Positions 1-8,656 of a DNA stretch of 20,625 nucleotides are shown piece after piece. This stretch comes from Candidatus Omnitrophota bacterium (GTDB lineage: Bacteria > Omnitrophota > Gorgyraeia > Aquiviventales > Aquiviventaceae): the NCBI GenBank assembly GCA_016206565.1, contig JACQRG010000040.1:1-20625 (forward strand). Reading direction: 5' to 3'. A program made the translations under genes and the position numbers. Within the stretch, counting starts at the first letter, position 1. Every line of letters starts with the position of its first letter. A model generated the notes under the pieces. That model made no database searches. It was given only the letters and a program-made list of their open reading frames with translations, and had not been told where the DNA came from.

Positions 1-91
1 GGGCCAGATGCATGATGCCGAACGAGATCACCGTGATCCACAGCAGCACTGGAATCAACGCGAGCAGGCGACGCAGGAGGTAGCGCGTCAT
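1..91 (-). CDS. ABC transporter permease, DppB/OppB type (N-terminal fragment)
   Basis: Only the first 30 codons are inside the window; the gene runs off the left edge. The fragment starts MTRYLLRRLLALIPVLLWI and continues into a hydrophobic stretch, which is the usual N-terminus and first membrane segment of the DppB/OppB permeases that carry di- and oligopeptides or related solutes across the inner membrane. The ATG at 91-89 overlaps the TGA of the upstream solute-binding protein gene as ATGA, so the two are very probably translationally coupled and belong to one importer. Family assignment rests on a short stretch and on the neighbour. Confidence 0.8.
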   Translation of the reverse strand, partial: MTRYLLRRLLALIPVLLWITVISFGIMHLA

Positions 92-1683
92 GGCGCGAGG
101 CGCCGGTAGCGCTGCTCCGGGGCCGGCACGTACCAGTCAATAAAGTTGTAGCCGATGCCGATGGGGCTGGCATGCACCCCGCGGAAGCGCGCGTGCACCA
201 TCGGCAGCGAGTCGGCGACGTAGAGGAACGTGTAGGGTTGGTCCTCGGCCAGCCGCCGGTGAATCTCTTGGTAGATGCGCCGCCGCTGCGCGCGGTCGAA
301 GGTCCGGCGGCCCTGCTCGAGCAGCCGATCCACGTCAGGATTGGCGTAGTCCACGAAGTTGTACTCCCCTTCCTTCGTCTTTGACGAGTGGAACAGGTCG
401 TACAGATCCGGGTCGCGCGAGAGGTTCCAGCCCAGCAGCACGACCTCGTAGCGGCGCTTGTCAATGAACTCATGCACGAAGGCGCTCCACTCGATGATGC
501 GGATCTTCACCTCCACGCCGAGCGCCTTGAGCTGCTGCTGGACGAGCTCGGCCACCTGCCGGCGCACCTCGTTGCCCTGGTTCGTGAGGATGGTGAAGCT
601 CAACGGCTGCCCATCGCGGTCCACCAGCCCGTCGCCGTCGCGGTCGGTCCAGCCGGCCTGCGCTAAGAGCGCGCGCGCCGCGGCCACGTCGCGCGCGGGC
701 ACCGGGACGTCCGGGTTGTACGCCCAGGACTCCTTCGGGTAGGGCCCGGTCGCCGCCGAGCCCAGGCCGTAGAGCACGCCGTCAATCAGGGCCGGCCGGT
801 CAATGGCCAGGCTGAAGGCCTGTCGCACCCGCAGGTCGCTGAAGCGGGGGTCCTTGAGGTTGTAGCCCAGGTACGTGAACCCGAAGGACGGATAGCGGAA
901 CTTGCGGTAGTGGCGCTGCAGGTACGGCGTGTCGGTCTGCCGGCGGTACTGCAGGGGTGTCAGCCCGGTCCAGTCCACGGCGCCGGTCAGCGCCTCAAGA
1001 AACAGCGTGGCCTGGTCCGGGATCACCCGATAGAGGTAGCGGCCCAGGTGCGGCTCGTGCTCGAAATAGTCCGGGTTGGCCCGCAGCTCGATGAGCTCGC
1101 CGGTTTTCCAGCGCGTGAACCGGTACGGGCCGCTGCCGATGGGGTCCCGCAAGAAACGGGTCGTGTTGAGGTCTTCGCGCTCCAGCAGGTGCTTGGGGAT
1201 GATCCCCATCATCCAGCTCTCCAGGGCCGGAGCGAACGGTTCGCGGTAGCGCACGCGGACCGTCTGCGGATCGAGCACTTCCACCGACTCGACCAGCTCG
1301 TAGCCGCTGGAATACGGGGTGTGGACGGCGGGATCAATGAGCTTCTGGTGGGTGAAGCGGACGTCCTCGGCCGTCAGGGGCCGGCCGTCCTGCCAGCGCA
1401 CGCCGGGGCGCAGCCGAAACGTCAGGGTCAGGCCGTCCTCGCTGACCTGCCACGATTCGGCCAGGTCGCCGACGATCTCCAGCTGCTCGTCGTATTTCAG
1501 CAGGCCGTTGAAGACCAGGCCGACGATGTCGCCGGAGGCGCTGTCGCTGGCTAAGAGCGGCAGGAGCCGGCTGGCATCGCCGATGGAGCCGATGACGATG
1601 GCGTCGCCCTTGGCCGGCTCTTGCGCGCAGGCCGCGAGGCTGCCCAGCGCCATCGCCAGCGCAAGGACGATCCCGGCCAGCAT
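88..1683 (-). CDS. ABC transporter solute-binding lipoprotein, family 5 (DppA/OppA type)
   Basis: This 531-aa protein is a full-length extracytoplasmic solute-binding protein of the peptide/nickel family (SBP_bac_5). Residues 1-19 form a lipoprotein signal peptide with the lipobox LAAC, so Cys19 should be lipidated and the protein anchored in the periplasm. The body shows family hallmarks: the GLVFNGLLKYDE region near 53-64, LAESWQVSEDGLTLTFRLR near 74-92, and a C-terminal lobe with repeated WSAFVHEF and YEVVLLGW segments. The substrate cannot be read from sequence; peptides are the default guess. The ATG lies 9 bases after the secG stop, and AGGG seven bases upstream is a plausible ribosome binding site that overlaps the secG TAG. 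The gene therefore appears to be the distal part of the gap-pgk-tpiA-secG transcript, followed at once by the permease. Confidence 0.9.
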   Translation of the reverse strand: MLAGIVLALAMALGSLAACAQEPAKGDAIVIGSIGDASRLLPLLASDSASGDIVGLVFNGLLKYDEQLEIVGDLAESWQVSEDGLTLTFRLRPGVRWQDGRPLTAEDVRFTHQKLIDPAVHTPYSSGYELVESVEVLDPQTVRVRYREPFAPALESWMMGIIPKHLLEREDLNTTRFLRDPIGSGPYRFTRWKTGELIELRANPDYFEHEPHLGRYLYRVIPDQATLFLEALTGAVDWTGLTPLQYRRQTDTPYLQRHYRKFRYPSFGFTYLGYNLKDPRFSDLRVRQAFSLAIDRPALIDGVLYGLGSAATGPYPKESWAYNPDVPVPARDVAAARALLAQAGWTDRDGDGLVDRDGQPLSFTILTNQGNEVRRQVAELVQQQLKALGVEVKIRIIEWSAFVHEFIDKRRYEVVLLGWNLSRDPDLYDLFHSSKTKEGEYNFVDYANPDVDRLLEQGRRTFDRAQRRRIYQEIHRRLAEDQPYTFLYVADSLPMVHARFRGVHASPIGIGYNFIDWYVPAPEQRYRRLAP

Positions 1684-1692
1684 GGGAGCGCC

Positions 1693-2064
1693 CTAATTCG
1701 GCGACGGCGCTTCTGCAGCGGCGGGCGTAGCCGCCGGCTCTTGGGGAGCCGGGAGGTCGGCTTCAGGCTCGGTGGATGGGATCCCCGGCAGGATACCGGG
1801 GATGGCTTGCGGGAACTGCTCGATGACGGACTTGCCGCGGGCCGTGGAGAGCATCGCCAGGCTCAGGCAGGTCACCATGAAGAGCCCGCCGGCGAGGGCG
1901 GTCACCTTGGTCATGAACACGTTGGCGCCCCCGCCGAAGAGCGATTGGGTGGCCGCCCCGGCCAGCGCCTCGCCCATCCCGCCGCGGCCGCCCTGCACCA
2001 GGATGATCGCAATCAGCGCGAAACAGAGCACGACATGCACCACGAGCACCACCCCGTAGATCAT
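1693..2064 (-). CDS. secG: Preprotein translocase subunit SecG
   Basis: SecG is the small non-essential partner of SecYE in the inner-membrane protein export channel. The 123-aa product has the expected two membrane segments (about 2-23 and 52-73). Between them is the conserved cytoplasmic loop, with LVQGGRGGMGEALAG followed by SLFGGGANVFMTKVT. The last 40 residues form a Pro/Ala/Glu-rich tail, longer than in compact SecG proteins. The start overlaps the tpiA stop as ATGA (2061-2064). Placement directly after tpiA in a gap-pgk-tpiA-secG string is a widespread arrangement and supports the call. Confidence 0.95.
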   Translation of the reverse strand: MIYGVVLVVHVVLCFALIAIILVQGGRGGMGEALAGAATQSLFGGGANVFMTKVTALAGGLFMVTCLSLAMLSTARGKSVIEQFPQAIPGILPGIPSTEPEADLPAPQEPAATPAAAEAPSPN

Positions 2065-2831
2065 TTCGTCACCGCCTTGGTCTCCGCCGCCTTCACGATG
2101 GCGGCGAACGCGTCCGCGTTCAGGCTGGCTCCGCCCACCAGCGCGCCGTCCACATCCGGCTGGGCCAGCAGCCCGGCGGCGTTGGCGGCGGTCACGCTGC
2201 CGCCGTACTGCAGCCGCACGGCCTGGGCCGCGTCCCGGCCCCAGCGCTTCGCTAGCTGCTGCCGGATGAACTCATGGGCTTCCTGCGCCTGCGCCGGCGT
2301 GGCGTTGCGGCCGGTGCCGATCGCCCACACCGGCTCATAGGCCAGCACCAGGCGCTGCACCTCGGCGGCCGAGCGGCCGGCCAGCCCGCCCTCGAGCTGC
2401 CGGGCCAGCACGTCAAAGGTCTGGTCGGCGTCCCGCTGGGCCAGCATCTCGCCGATGCACAGGATGGGCGTGAGGCTATGGGCCAGCGCGGCTTGGACCT
2501 TGCGTTGCACCGCCGCGTCCGTCTCGCCGAAAAGGGTGCGCCGCTCCGAATGGCCGATGATGACGAACCGGCAGCCGGCATCGCGCAGCATCGGCGGCGC
2601 GACCTCGCCGGTGAACGCACCCTGCGCTTCCCAGAACAGGTCCTGCGCGCCCAGCCCGATGGAAGAGCCCTGCAGCGCCGCCGCGACCGTGCTCAGCGCC
2701 GTAAACGGGGGGCAGAGCACCACGTCCACCCCATCCGTTTCGCACGCGCCGCGCACCTGCGCGGCCAGCGCCTGCGCCTCGCGCACCGTGCCGTGCATTT
2801 TCCAGTTGCCAGCAACTATGGGTTTCCGCAT
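2061..2831 (-). CDS. tpiA: Triosephosphate isomerase
   Basis: This enzyme interconverts dihydroxyacetone phosphate and glyceraldehyde 3-phosphate in the cytoplasm. The 256-aa product is of normal length and has all catalytic elements: NWKMHG with Lys11, GHSERR with the electrophilic His94, [11 protein letters not shown] with the catalytic base Glu166 and the start of loop 6, and YGGSV (209-213) and GALVGGAS (229-236) for phosphate binding. The start at 2831 gives the canonical [14 protein letters not shown] beginning. It lies inside the end of pgk (16-base overlap), and no Shine-Dalgarno sequence is visible, so translation probably depends on coupling to pgk. Confidence 0.98.
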   Translation of the reverse strand: MRKPIVAGNWKMHGTVREAQALAAQVRGACETDGVDVVLCPPFTALSTVAAALQGSSIGLGAQDLFWEAQGAFTGEVAPPMLRDAGCRFVIIGHSERRTLFGETDAAVQRKVQAALAHSLTPILCIGEMLAQRDADQTFDVLARQLEGGLAGRSAAEVQRLVLAYEPVWAIGTGRNATPAQAQEAHEFIRQQLAKRWGRDAAQAVRLQYGGSVTAANAAGLLAQPDVDGALVGGASLNADAFAAIVKAAETKAVTK

Positions 2832-4033
2832 AAGTGAGTCGCTGTTGATCGGTCATTCAGCACAGCGATCCCTGGCAGAACCTTTCCTTCCAAAAACTCT
2901 AATGAGGCGCCGCCGCCGGTGGAGATGTGGCTCATCTTGTCGGCCAGGCCCAGCTGCTGGACGCACGCTGCCGAGTCGCCTCCGCCGATAATGGTGGTTG
3001 CGCCCTTCAAAGCGGCCAGGGCTTCGGCGATGCGGCGGCTGCCCTCGCGGAAGCGCTCCTGCTCGAACACGCCGACCGGGCCGTTCCACACCACGGTCTT
3101 GGCCCCGGCCAGCGCCGCGATGAACGCCCTGGCCGTCTCCGGGCCGATGTCCGCCCCGCCCCAGCCGTCCGGGATCTGCCCGACTTTCACGGTCTTGACC
3201 GGCGTGCCGGGATCGAGCGAGGTGGTGATGACGTGGTCCAGCGGCAGCAGGATCGGGACGTTGCGCGATGCGGCTTGTGCTAAGAGCTGCTTGGCCAGGC
3301 CGATCTTGTCGGCCTCGAGCTTCGAGGAGCCGATGGCATGCCCTTGCGCCTTCAGGAACGTGTACGACATGCCGCCGCCGATGAGCAGCTTGTCCACCTT
3401 GGCCAGCAGGCTGGTGATGACCCCGATCTTATCCGAGACCTTGGCCCCGCCCAGGATGGCGACGTACGGCCTGGCCGGATCGGCCAGCGCCGCGCCCAGG
3501 TACTGGATCTCCTTCTCCATCAGCAGCCCGGCCACGGCGGGCAGGTGGTGCGCCACGCCCTCGGTGGACGCATGGGCCCGGTGCGCGCTGCCGAAGGCGT
3601 CGTTGACATAGACCTCGCCGAGCTTCGCCAGGGAGGCCGCGAAGGCCGGGTCGTTGGCTTCCTCCTGGGCATAGAAGCGCAGGTTTTCCAGCAGGGCCAC
3701 GTCGCCCGCCTTGAGCGCTTTCGCCTTCGCCTCCACCTCAGCGCCCACGCAGTCCGGCAGGAACGCCACCGGCCGCTTGAGCAGCTCGCTCAGGCGCGCG
3801 GCGACCGGCTGCAGCGACATGGAGGGCGCCCGTTGGCCCTTGGGCCGGCCGAAGTGGCTCATGAGGATGACGGTGGCACCCTGCTCCAGGCAATAGCGGA
3901 TGGTGGGCAGGCTTTCGCGGATGCGGGTGTCGTCCGTGATGCGGCCGGTCGCCTCATCCACCGGCACGTTGAAGTCCACCCGGATGAGGACCCGCTTGCC
4001 GCGCAGGGCGATATCCTTGACCGTTTGCTTCAT
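2816..4033 (-). CDS. pgk: Phosphoglycerate kinase
   Basis: This enzyme transfers phosphate from 1,3-bisphosphoglycerate to ADP. The frame stays open to 4084, but the start at 4033 is preferred: it gives [18 protein letters not shown], the standard N-terminus, and a 405-aa protein of usual length, and it avoids a long overlap with gap. Motifs are intact: RVDFNVP (18-24), [53 protein letters not shown], and GGGDSA followed by [14 protein letters not shown] near the C-terminus. The gene starts 10 bases after the gap stop with only a weak ribosome binding site, and its last 16 bases overlap tpiA. The final residues ([11 protein letters not shown]) are a short extension created by this overlap. 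Confidence 0.98.
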   Translation of the reverse strand: MKQTVKDIALRGKRVLIRVDFNVPVDEATGRITDDTRIRESLPTIRYCLEQGATVILMSHFGRPKGQRAPSMSLQPVAARLSELLKRPVAFLPDCVGAEVEAKAKALKAGDVALLENLRFYAQEEANDPAFAASLAKLGEVYVNDAFGSAHRAHASTEGVAHHLPAVAGLLMEKEIQYLGAALADPARPYVAILGGAKVSDKIGVITSLLAKVDKLLIGGGMSYTFLKAQGHAIGSSKLEADKIGLAKQLLAQAASRNVPILLPLDHVITTSLDPGTPVKTVKVGQIPDGWGGADIGPETARAFIAALAGAKTVVWNGPVGVFEQERFREGSRRIAEALAALKGATTIIGGGDSAACVQQLGLADKMSHISTGGGASLEFLEGKVLPGIAVLNDRSTATHLCGNP

Positions 4034-4043
4034 GACGGAGCGT

Positions 4044-5123
<1,080 letters not shown>

Positions 5124-5137
5124 TCAGAAAACTGCTT

Positions 5138-5146
5138 ATTATACCA
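5138..5146 (-). promoter_or_regulatory. Extended -10 promoter upstream of gap
   Basis: The minus strand reads TGGTATAAT, a consensus -10 hexamer (5143-5138) preceded by the TGN extension. No good -35 box lies 16-18 bases upstream; that position overlaps the end of galT (TAGGCG), which fits an extended -10 promoter that does not need one. Transcription would start near 5131 and give a leader of about 38 bases carrying the strong gap ribosome binding site. This would let the glycolytic genes be expressed independently of the galT operon. Confidence 0.75.
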
Positions 5147-5163
5147 GTCATCGTCCGCGGCGC

Positions 5164-6183
5164 CTAGAACGAGGTGGAATCGCAGGGGGGCTTGGCGTCG
5201 CGCAGGAACGTGGCGGCGAGCTCCGGCGGCGTCGGGTTGATGTAAAACCCGGTGCCCCACTCGAAGCCGGCGATCCTGGTCAGCTTGGGGATGAGCTCGA
5301 CGTGCCAGTGGTACTCGTCGTGGTGGCGCGCCTCGATCGGAGTCGTGTGGATGATGAAGTTATAGGACGGGTCGGAGAGCACGTGCCGCAGCCGCAGCAG
5401 CGTGGCCTTGAGGATGCGCGTGAAGTCGCGGATCTCCTCCGGTGTGATCTGGGCGAAGTCCGCCCCGTGCTCCTTGGGCAAGATCTGGATCTCGAAGGGG
5501 AAGTTTGACACGTACGGGCAGTACGCCAGGAACCGCTCGTTCTCGCAGACGATGCGCTCCCGCTCCTGCAGCTCCTGAGCCATCATGTCGCAGTACGCGC
5601 AGCGCTCGCGGAACTCGAAGTACTTCCACGCCCCGTTGAGCTGCTCCTGCACCCGCTTGGGCACGATGGGCAGCGCGATGAGCTGGCTGTGCGCGTGCTC
5701 CAGCGAGGCGCCGGCGGAGAGGCCGAAGTTCTTGAAGAGCAGCGTGTACTTGAAGCGCTTGTCGCCGCGCAGGTCGAGCGAACGGGTCTTGAAGGCCCGC
5801 AGCACCTGCTCCAGCTCGACAAGGCTTAAGTCCGCCATCTGCCGCTGGTGGTCGGGCGTTTCCACGATCACTTCATGGGCGCCGACGCCGGTGCACAGGT
5901 CGAAGAGCCCGAGGCCGCGGCGGTTGAGCTCCCCCTCGATGCGCAGGGCGGGAAACTTGTTGGCCACCACGCGCACCTGCCAGCCCGGGCCATTCGGCGA
6001 GCCGCCGTTGGGCCGCACGACGTAGATCTCGGGCGGGGTCAGCCCCTCGTGGCCGAGGCAGAAGGGGCACTTCCCTCCCCCCGGCGTGCGGCTCTCCACC
6101 TCGAAGGCGTCCGGCCCGGCCGGCTCGTCGGTGTCCACGATGTTCCACCGTCCTGTGATCGGGTCGCGCCGCAGCTCAGACAT
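5164..6183 (-). CDS. galT: Galactose-1-phosphate uridylyltransferase (GalT), intact active site
   Basis: GalT exchanges UMP between UDP-glucose and galactose 1-phosphate through a uridylylated histidine. The 339-aa protein has the zinc pair CPFC (Cys39/Cys42), His112 in the PDH segment, and the catalytic HAHSQ motif: His163 as probable zinc ligand and His165 as nucleophile. E. coli has HPH here. A second CxxC (Cys195/Cys198) and the C-terminal YHWHVELIPK (His292/His294) of the second HIT-like half are present. GGAG seven bases before the ATG is a fair ribosome binding site. It overlaps the second galT-like gene by 8 bases, with roughly 45% identity by eye in the N-terminal half. The real substrate could be another hexose 1-phosphate, or the enzyme may act as a nucleotide-sugar phosphorylase. 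Confidence 0.85.
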   Translation of the reverse strand: MSELRRDPITGRWNIVDTDEPAGPDAFEVESRTPGGGKCPFCLGHEGLTPPEIYVVRPNGGSPNGPGWQVRVVANKFPALRIEGELNRRGLGLFDLCTGVGAHEVIVETPDHQRQMADLSLVELEQVLRAFKTRSLDLRGDKRFKYTLLFKNFGLSAGASLEHAHSQLIALPIVPKRVQEQLNGAWKYFEFRERCAYCDMMAQELQERERIVCENERFLAYCPYVSNFPFEIQILPKEHGADFAQITPEEIRDFTRILKATLLRLRHVLSDPSYNFIIHTTPIEARHHDEYHWHVELIPKLTRIAGFEWGTGFYINPTPPELAATFLRDAKPPCDSTSF

Positions 6184-7231
6184 GGGCCGGCTCCGCCGCC
6201 GCCACGGCGGCCTCGCGCAGGTACTTGGCGCAGTCTTCCGGCGGCATCGGATTGATGTAGAACCCGCTGCCCCACTCGAAGCCGGCGACGCGCGTCAGCC
6301 GCGGGATGAGCTCGATGTGCCAGTGGAAGTCCTCCTCGATGGTCCTCCAGTGGCCGACGCGGCCCCGCTGCCGGCGGAACGGTGCCGTGTGCAGCAGGTA
6401 GTTGTACGGCGGGTCGTTCAAGGTGGCTTTCAGGCGGCCCAGCACCTGCTTGAAGACCCAGGCCAGGTCTCGCAGCTCCTCGGGGCGCACCGCCCTGAAA
6501 TCGCAGGCGTGGCGCTTGGGCATGAGCCACAGCTCGAACGGAAAGCGCGAGGCGAAGGGGCAGAGCGCCACGAAATGCGCGGTTTCGAGCACCACCCGTG
6601 TGCCGGCCTCGCGCTCCTGGATGAGCAGGTCGCAGAGCAGGCAGCGCTCCTTCTCCTCGAAATACCGGCGCGTGCCCACCAGCTCTTCCTTGACCCGCTT
6701 GGGCACGATGGGCAGCGCGATGAGCTGCGAACGCGCGTGCTGGATGCGCCCGGCCCCGGCGACCTCGCCATAGTTCTTGAACCACAGCACGTAGCGGAAC
6801 CTCGGTTCGCGCTCCAGGTCCGCGATGCGCGCCGCCGCCGCATGCAGCCCGGCGTGGATCTGCTCCACGGCAAGGTCCGCCGCGTTGGCCACATGCTTCG
6901 GACCCTCCACCAGGATCTCGTGCGCGCCGATGCCGGCCATAAGATCGTACATGCCCTTGGCCCGGCGGTTGATCTCTCCCTCAATGCGCAGGACCGGTTT
7001 GATGCTCGGCACCACGCGGACGGTCCAGCCGGCTCCGTTTGCGCCCCCGCCGTTGGGGCGCAGCGCGAGGATTTCCTTGGGGGTGGCCCCCTCGCGCCCC
7101 TCGCAGAAGGGGCATTCCTGGGGCGGCAGCGGCTGGTCGCGCTCGGTGGCGAAGTCCACCGGCCGCTTGGCCCGCTCGGTCGCAATGATGACCCACCGGC
7201 CAATCACTGGATCCTTACGTAATTCAGGCAT
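6176..7231 (-). CDS. GalT paralog with nucleophilic histidine replaced by arginine
   Basis: This 351-aa protein is a clear GalT-family member, alignable with its downstream neighbour along its length. It has CPFC (Cys40/Cys43), His113, a second CxxC (Cys197/Cys200) and FHWHIELIP (His303/His305). The catalytic motif reads QHARSQL instead of EHAHSQL: His165 (zinc position) is kept, but the residue that is uridylylated in GalT is Arg167, codon CGT. The frame is otherwise intact and the fold motifs are conserved, so the protein is not obviously a decaying pseudogene. It overlaps fmt and the intact galT by 8 bases each. It may be a regulatory or structural partner of the intact enzyme, a divergent enzyme, or the result of a one-base sequence error (CAT to CGT). 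The family call is firm; the function is open. Confidence 0.8.
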   Translation of the reverse strand: MPELRKDPVIGRWVIIATERAKRPVDFATERDQPLPPQECPFCEGREGATPKEILALRPNGGGANGAGWTVRVVPSIKPVLRIEGEINRRAKGMYDLMAGIGAHEILVEGPKHVANAADLAVEQIHAGLHAAAARIADLEREPRFRYVLWFKNYGEVAGAGRIQHARSQLIALPIVPKRVKEELVGTRRYFEEKERCLLCDLLIQEREAGTRVVLETAHFVALCPFASRFPFELWLMPKRHACDFRAVRPEELRDLAWVFKQVLGRLKATLNDPPYNYLLHTAPFRRQRGRVGHWRTIEEDFHWHIELIPRLTRVAGFEWGSGFYINPMPPEDCAKYLREAAVAAAEPAHV

Positions 7232-8153
7232 GGGTACCGAACATATCTCCGACCTGTATGCTGTGGCCCGCGAGGAACTCCCGCACGCTCATGCGCCGGC
7301 GGCCGGCCGGCTGCACGTCGCGCAGCACCAGCGCGCCCTCGCCGGCCGCCACCTCGATGGCGTCCGCCGCCACCCGCACCACCGTGCCGGGCACTGCGCC
7401 GGAGGCCGCGGCGGCGCCGACCGAGGCGGCCAGGACCTTCAGCGGCTGCCCGCCGCACGCAGTCATGGCCCCGGGCCACGTCCCCATGGCCCGCACGAGC
7501 CGGTCCAATTGCGCCGCGGGCTGGCGCCAGTCTATCACGCCCTGCGCCTTGGTCAACTTGGCGGTCACGCTTGCCCGCGCCTCCTCCTGCGGGCGGAACG
7601 CGGCTTGCCCCCCGGCCAGCGCCTCGAGCCCGCGCACCAGCTCCTCGGCGCCCAACGCGGCCAGCCGCTGCGTCAGCGCCTCTGTGGTGTCGCCCGGCTC
7701 AATCGGCACCGTGCGCTGGCGCAGGATGTCGCCGGCGTCCATGCGCTCGTTGAGGCGGAACACGGTCACGCCGGTCTCGCGCTCGCCCTGCAGCAGCGCC
7801 CAGGCCACCGGCGAAGCGCCCCGGTACTTGGGCAGCAGCGACGGGTGCACGCCCAGCATGCCGCGCGCCGCCGCCCCCAGCACGTCGCGGCGCAGGATGC
7901 GCCCGTAGTCAATCACCACCCCGGCCTCGGGCTTCAGGGCCGCCAGCGCGGCCGCGTCCAGGCGCGCCGGCTCGGCAACCGGCACGCCAAGGCGTTGCGC
8001 GGCCTGCTTGACGGGCGAGGGCTCGAGCCTCAGCCCCCGCCCCTGCGGGCGGCCGGGCTGGGTGAAACAGCCGACGAGGTGATGGCGGGCCTGGACCAGC
8101 CGCTCGAGGCTGGGCACCGCGAACGCGCCGGTGCCGAAAAAGATCAGGCGCAT
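7224..8153 (-). CDS. fmt: Methionyl-tRNA formyltransferase
   Basis: Fmt formylates the initiator methionyl-tRNA using 10-formyltetrahydrofolate. The start at 8153 (MRLIFFGTGAFAVPSLERL) is chosen over the longer frame because it matches the family N-terminus; it overlaps def by 10 bases. The product is 309 aa, normal length. Present are the SPVK segment, GVHPSLLPKYRGASPV with the catalytic His103, ETGVT, and MDAGD with the catalytic Asp139. The C-terminal OB domain ends with DVQPAGRRRMSVREFL. One oddity is that the residue aligning with the catalytic Asn106 of E. coli Fmt is Gly101; the spacing to His and Asp is identical to E. coli. The def-fmt pairing is a classic operon and supports the assignment despite this change. 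Confidence 0.9.
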   Translation of the reverse strand: MRLIFFGTGAFAVPSLERLVQARHHLVGCFTQPGRPQGRGLRLEPSPVKQAAQRLGVPVAEPARLDAAALAALKPEAGVVIDYGRILRRDVLGAAARGMLGVHPSLLPKYRGASPVAWALLQGERETGVTVFRLNERMDAGDILRQRTVPIEPGDTTEALTQRLAALGAEELVRGLEALAGGQAAFRPQEEARASVTAKLTKAQGVIDWRQPAAQLDRLVRAMGTWPGAMTACGGQPLKVLAASVGAAAASGAVPGTVVRVAADAIEVAAGEGALVLRDVQPAGRRRMSVREFLAGHSIQVGDMFGTHA

Positions 8154-8641
8154 GCGCGCCTGCGCGTCAGGCGGGGGAGGCGGCGCCGGTGCCACCACGG
8201 CAGCCGGTCCAGGAAGAGCCGCCCCTGCAGATGGTCCGTCTCATGCTGCAGCACGATGGCCAGCAGCCCTTCGGTCTCCAGCGCAAACGGCGTGCCCGTG
8301 CCATCCAATCCCCGCAGCCGCACCCACGTGGCGCGCGGCACCTTCTCCCAGACCTGCGGCACGCTCAGGCATCCTTCCACGATGCTGTTGCGCCCGCGCG
8401 CGGCCTCGAGCACCGGATTGACCACGACCAGCTCGCGGCCCCGCTCCCGGGTCGGGCTGGCGACGAAGAGCTGCAGATCCCGGCCGACCTGCGGCGCGGC
8501 CAAGCCGATCCCGTCATTGGCGTACATGGTCTCGATCATGTCCTGGGCTAGCCGCCGGATCTCTTCATCCACGCGCGCCACCGGCTGCGCGGGCCGGCAC
8601 AGCACCGGATCCGGATCAACACGCAGCGAGAGGAGGCTCAT
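8144..8641 (-). CDS. def: Peptide deformylase
   Basis: Def removes the formyl group from nascent proteins, the step that complements Fmt. The 165-aa protein has all three motifs: GIGLAAPQVG (44-53), EGCLSVP with the metal ligand Cys91, and HETDH with metal ligands His133 and His137 and catalytic Glu134. The common HEFDH has Phe where this protein has Thr135, a tolerated position. The C-terminus after 148 is short and very basic (WWHRRRLPRLTRRRACA). The gene starts 15 bases after the priA stop and overlaps fmt. Confidence 0.97.
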   Translation of the reverse strand: MSLLSLRVDPDPVLCRPAQPVARVDEEIRRLAQDMIETMYANDGIGLAAPQVGRDLQLFVASPTRERGRELVVVNPVLEAARGRNSIVEGCLSVPQVWEKVPRATWVRLRGLDGTGTPFALETEGLLAIVLQHETDHLQGRLFLDRLPWWHRRRLPRLTRRRACA

Positions 8642-8656
8642 GGCGTCCCCACCATT

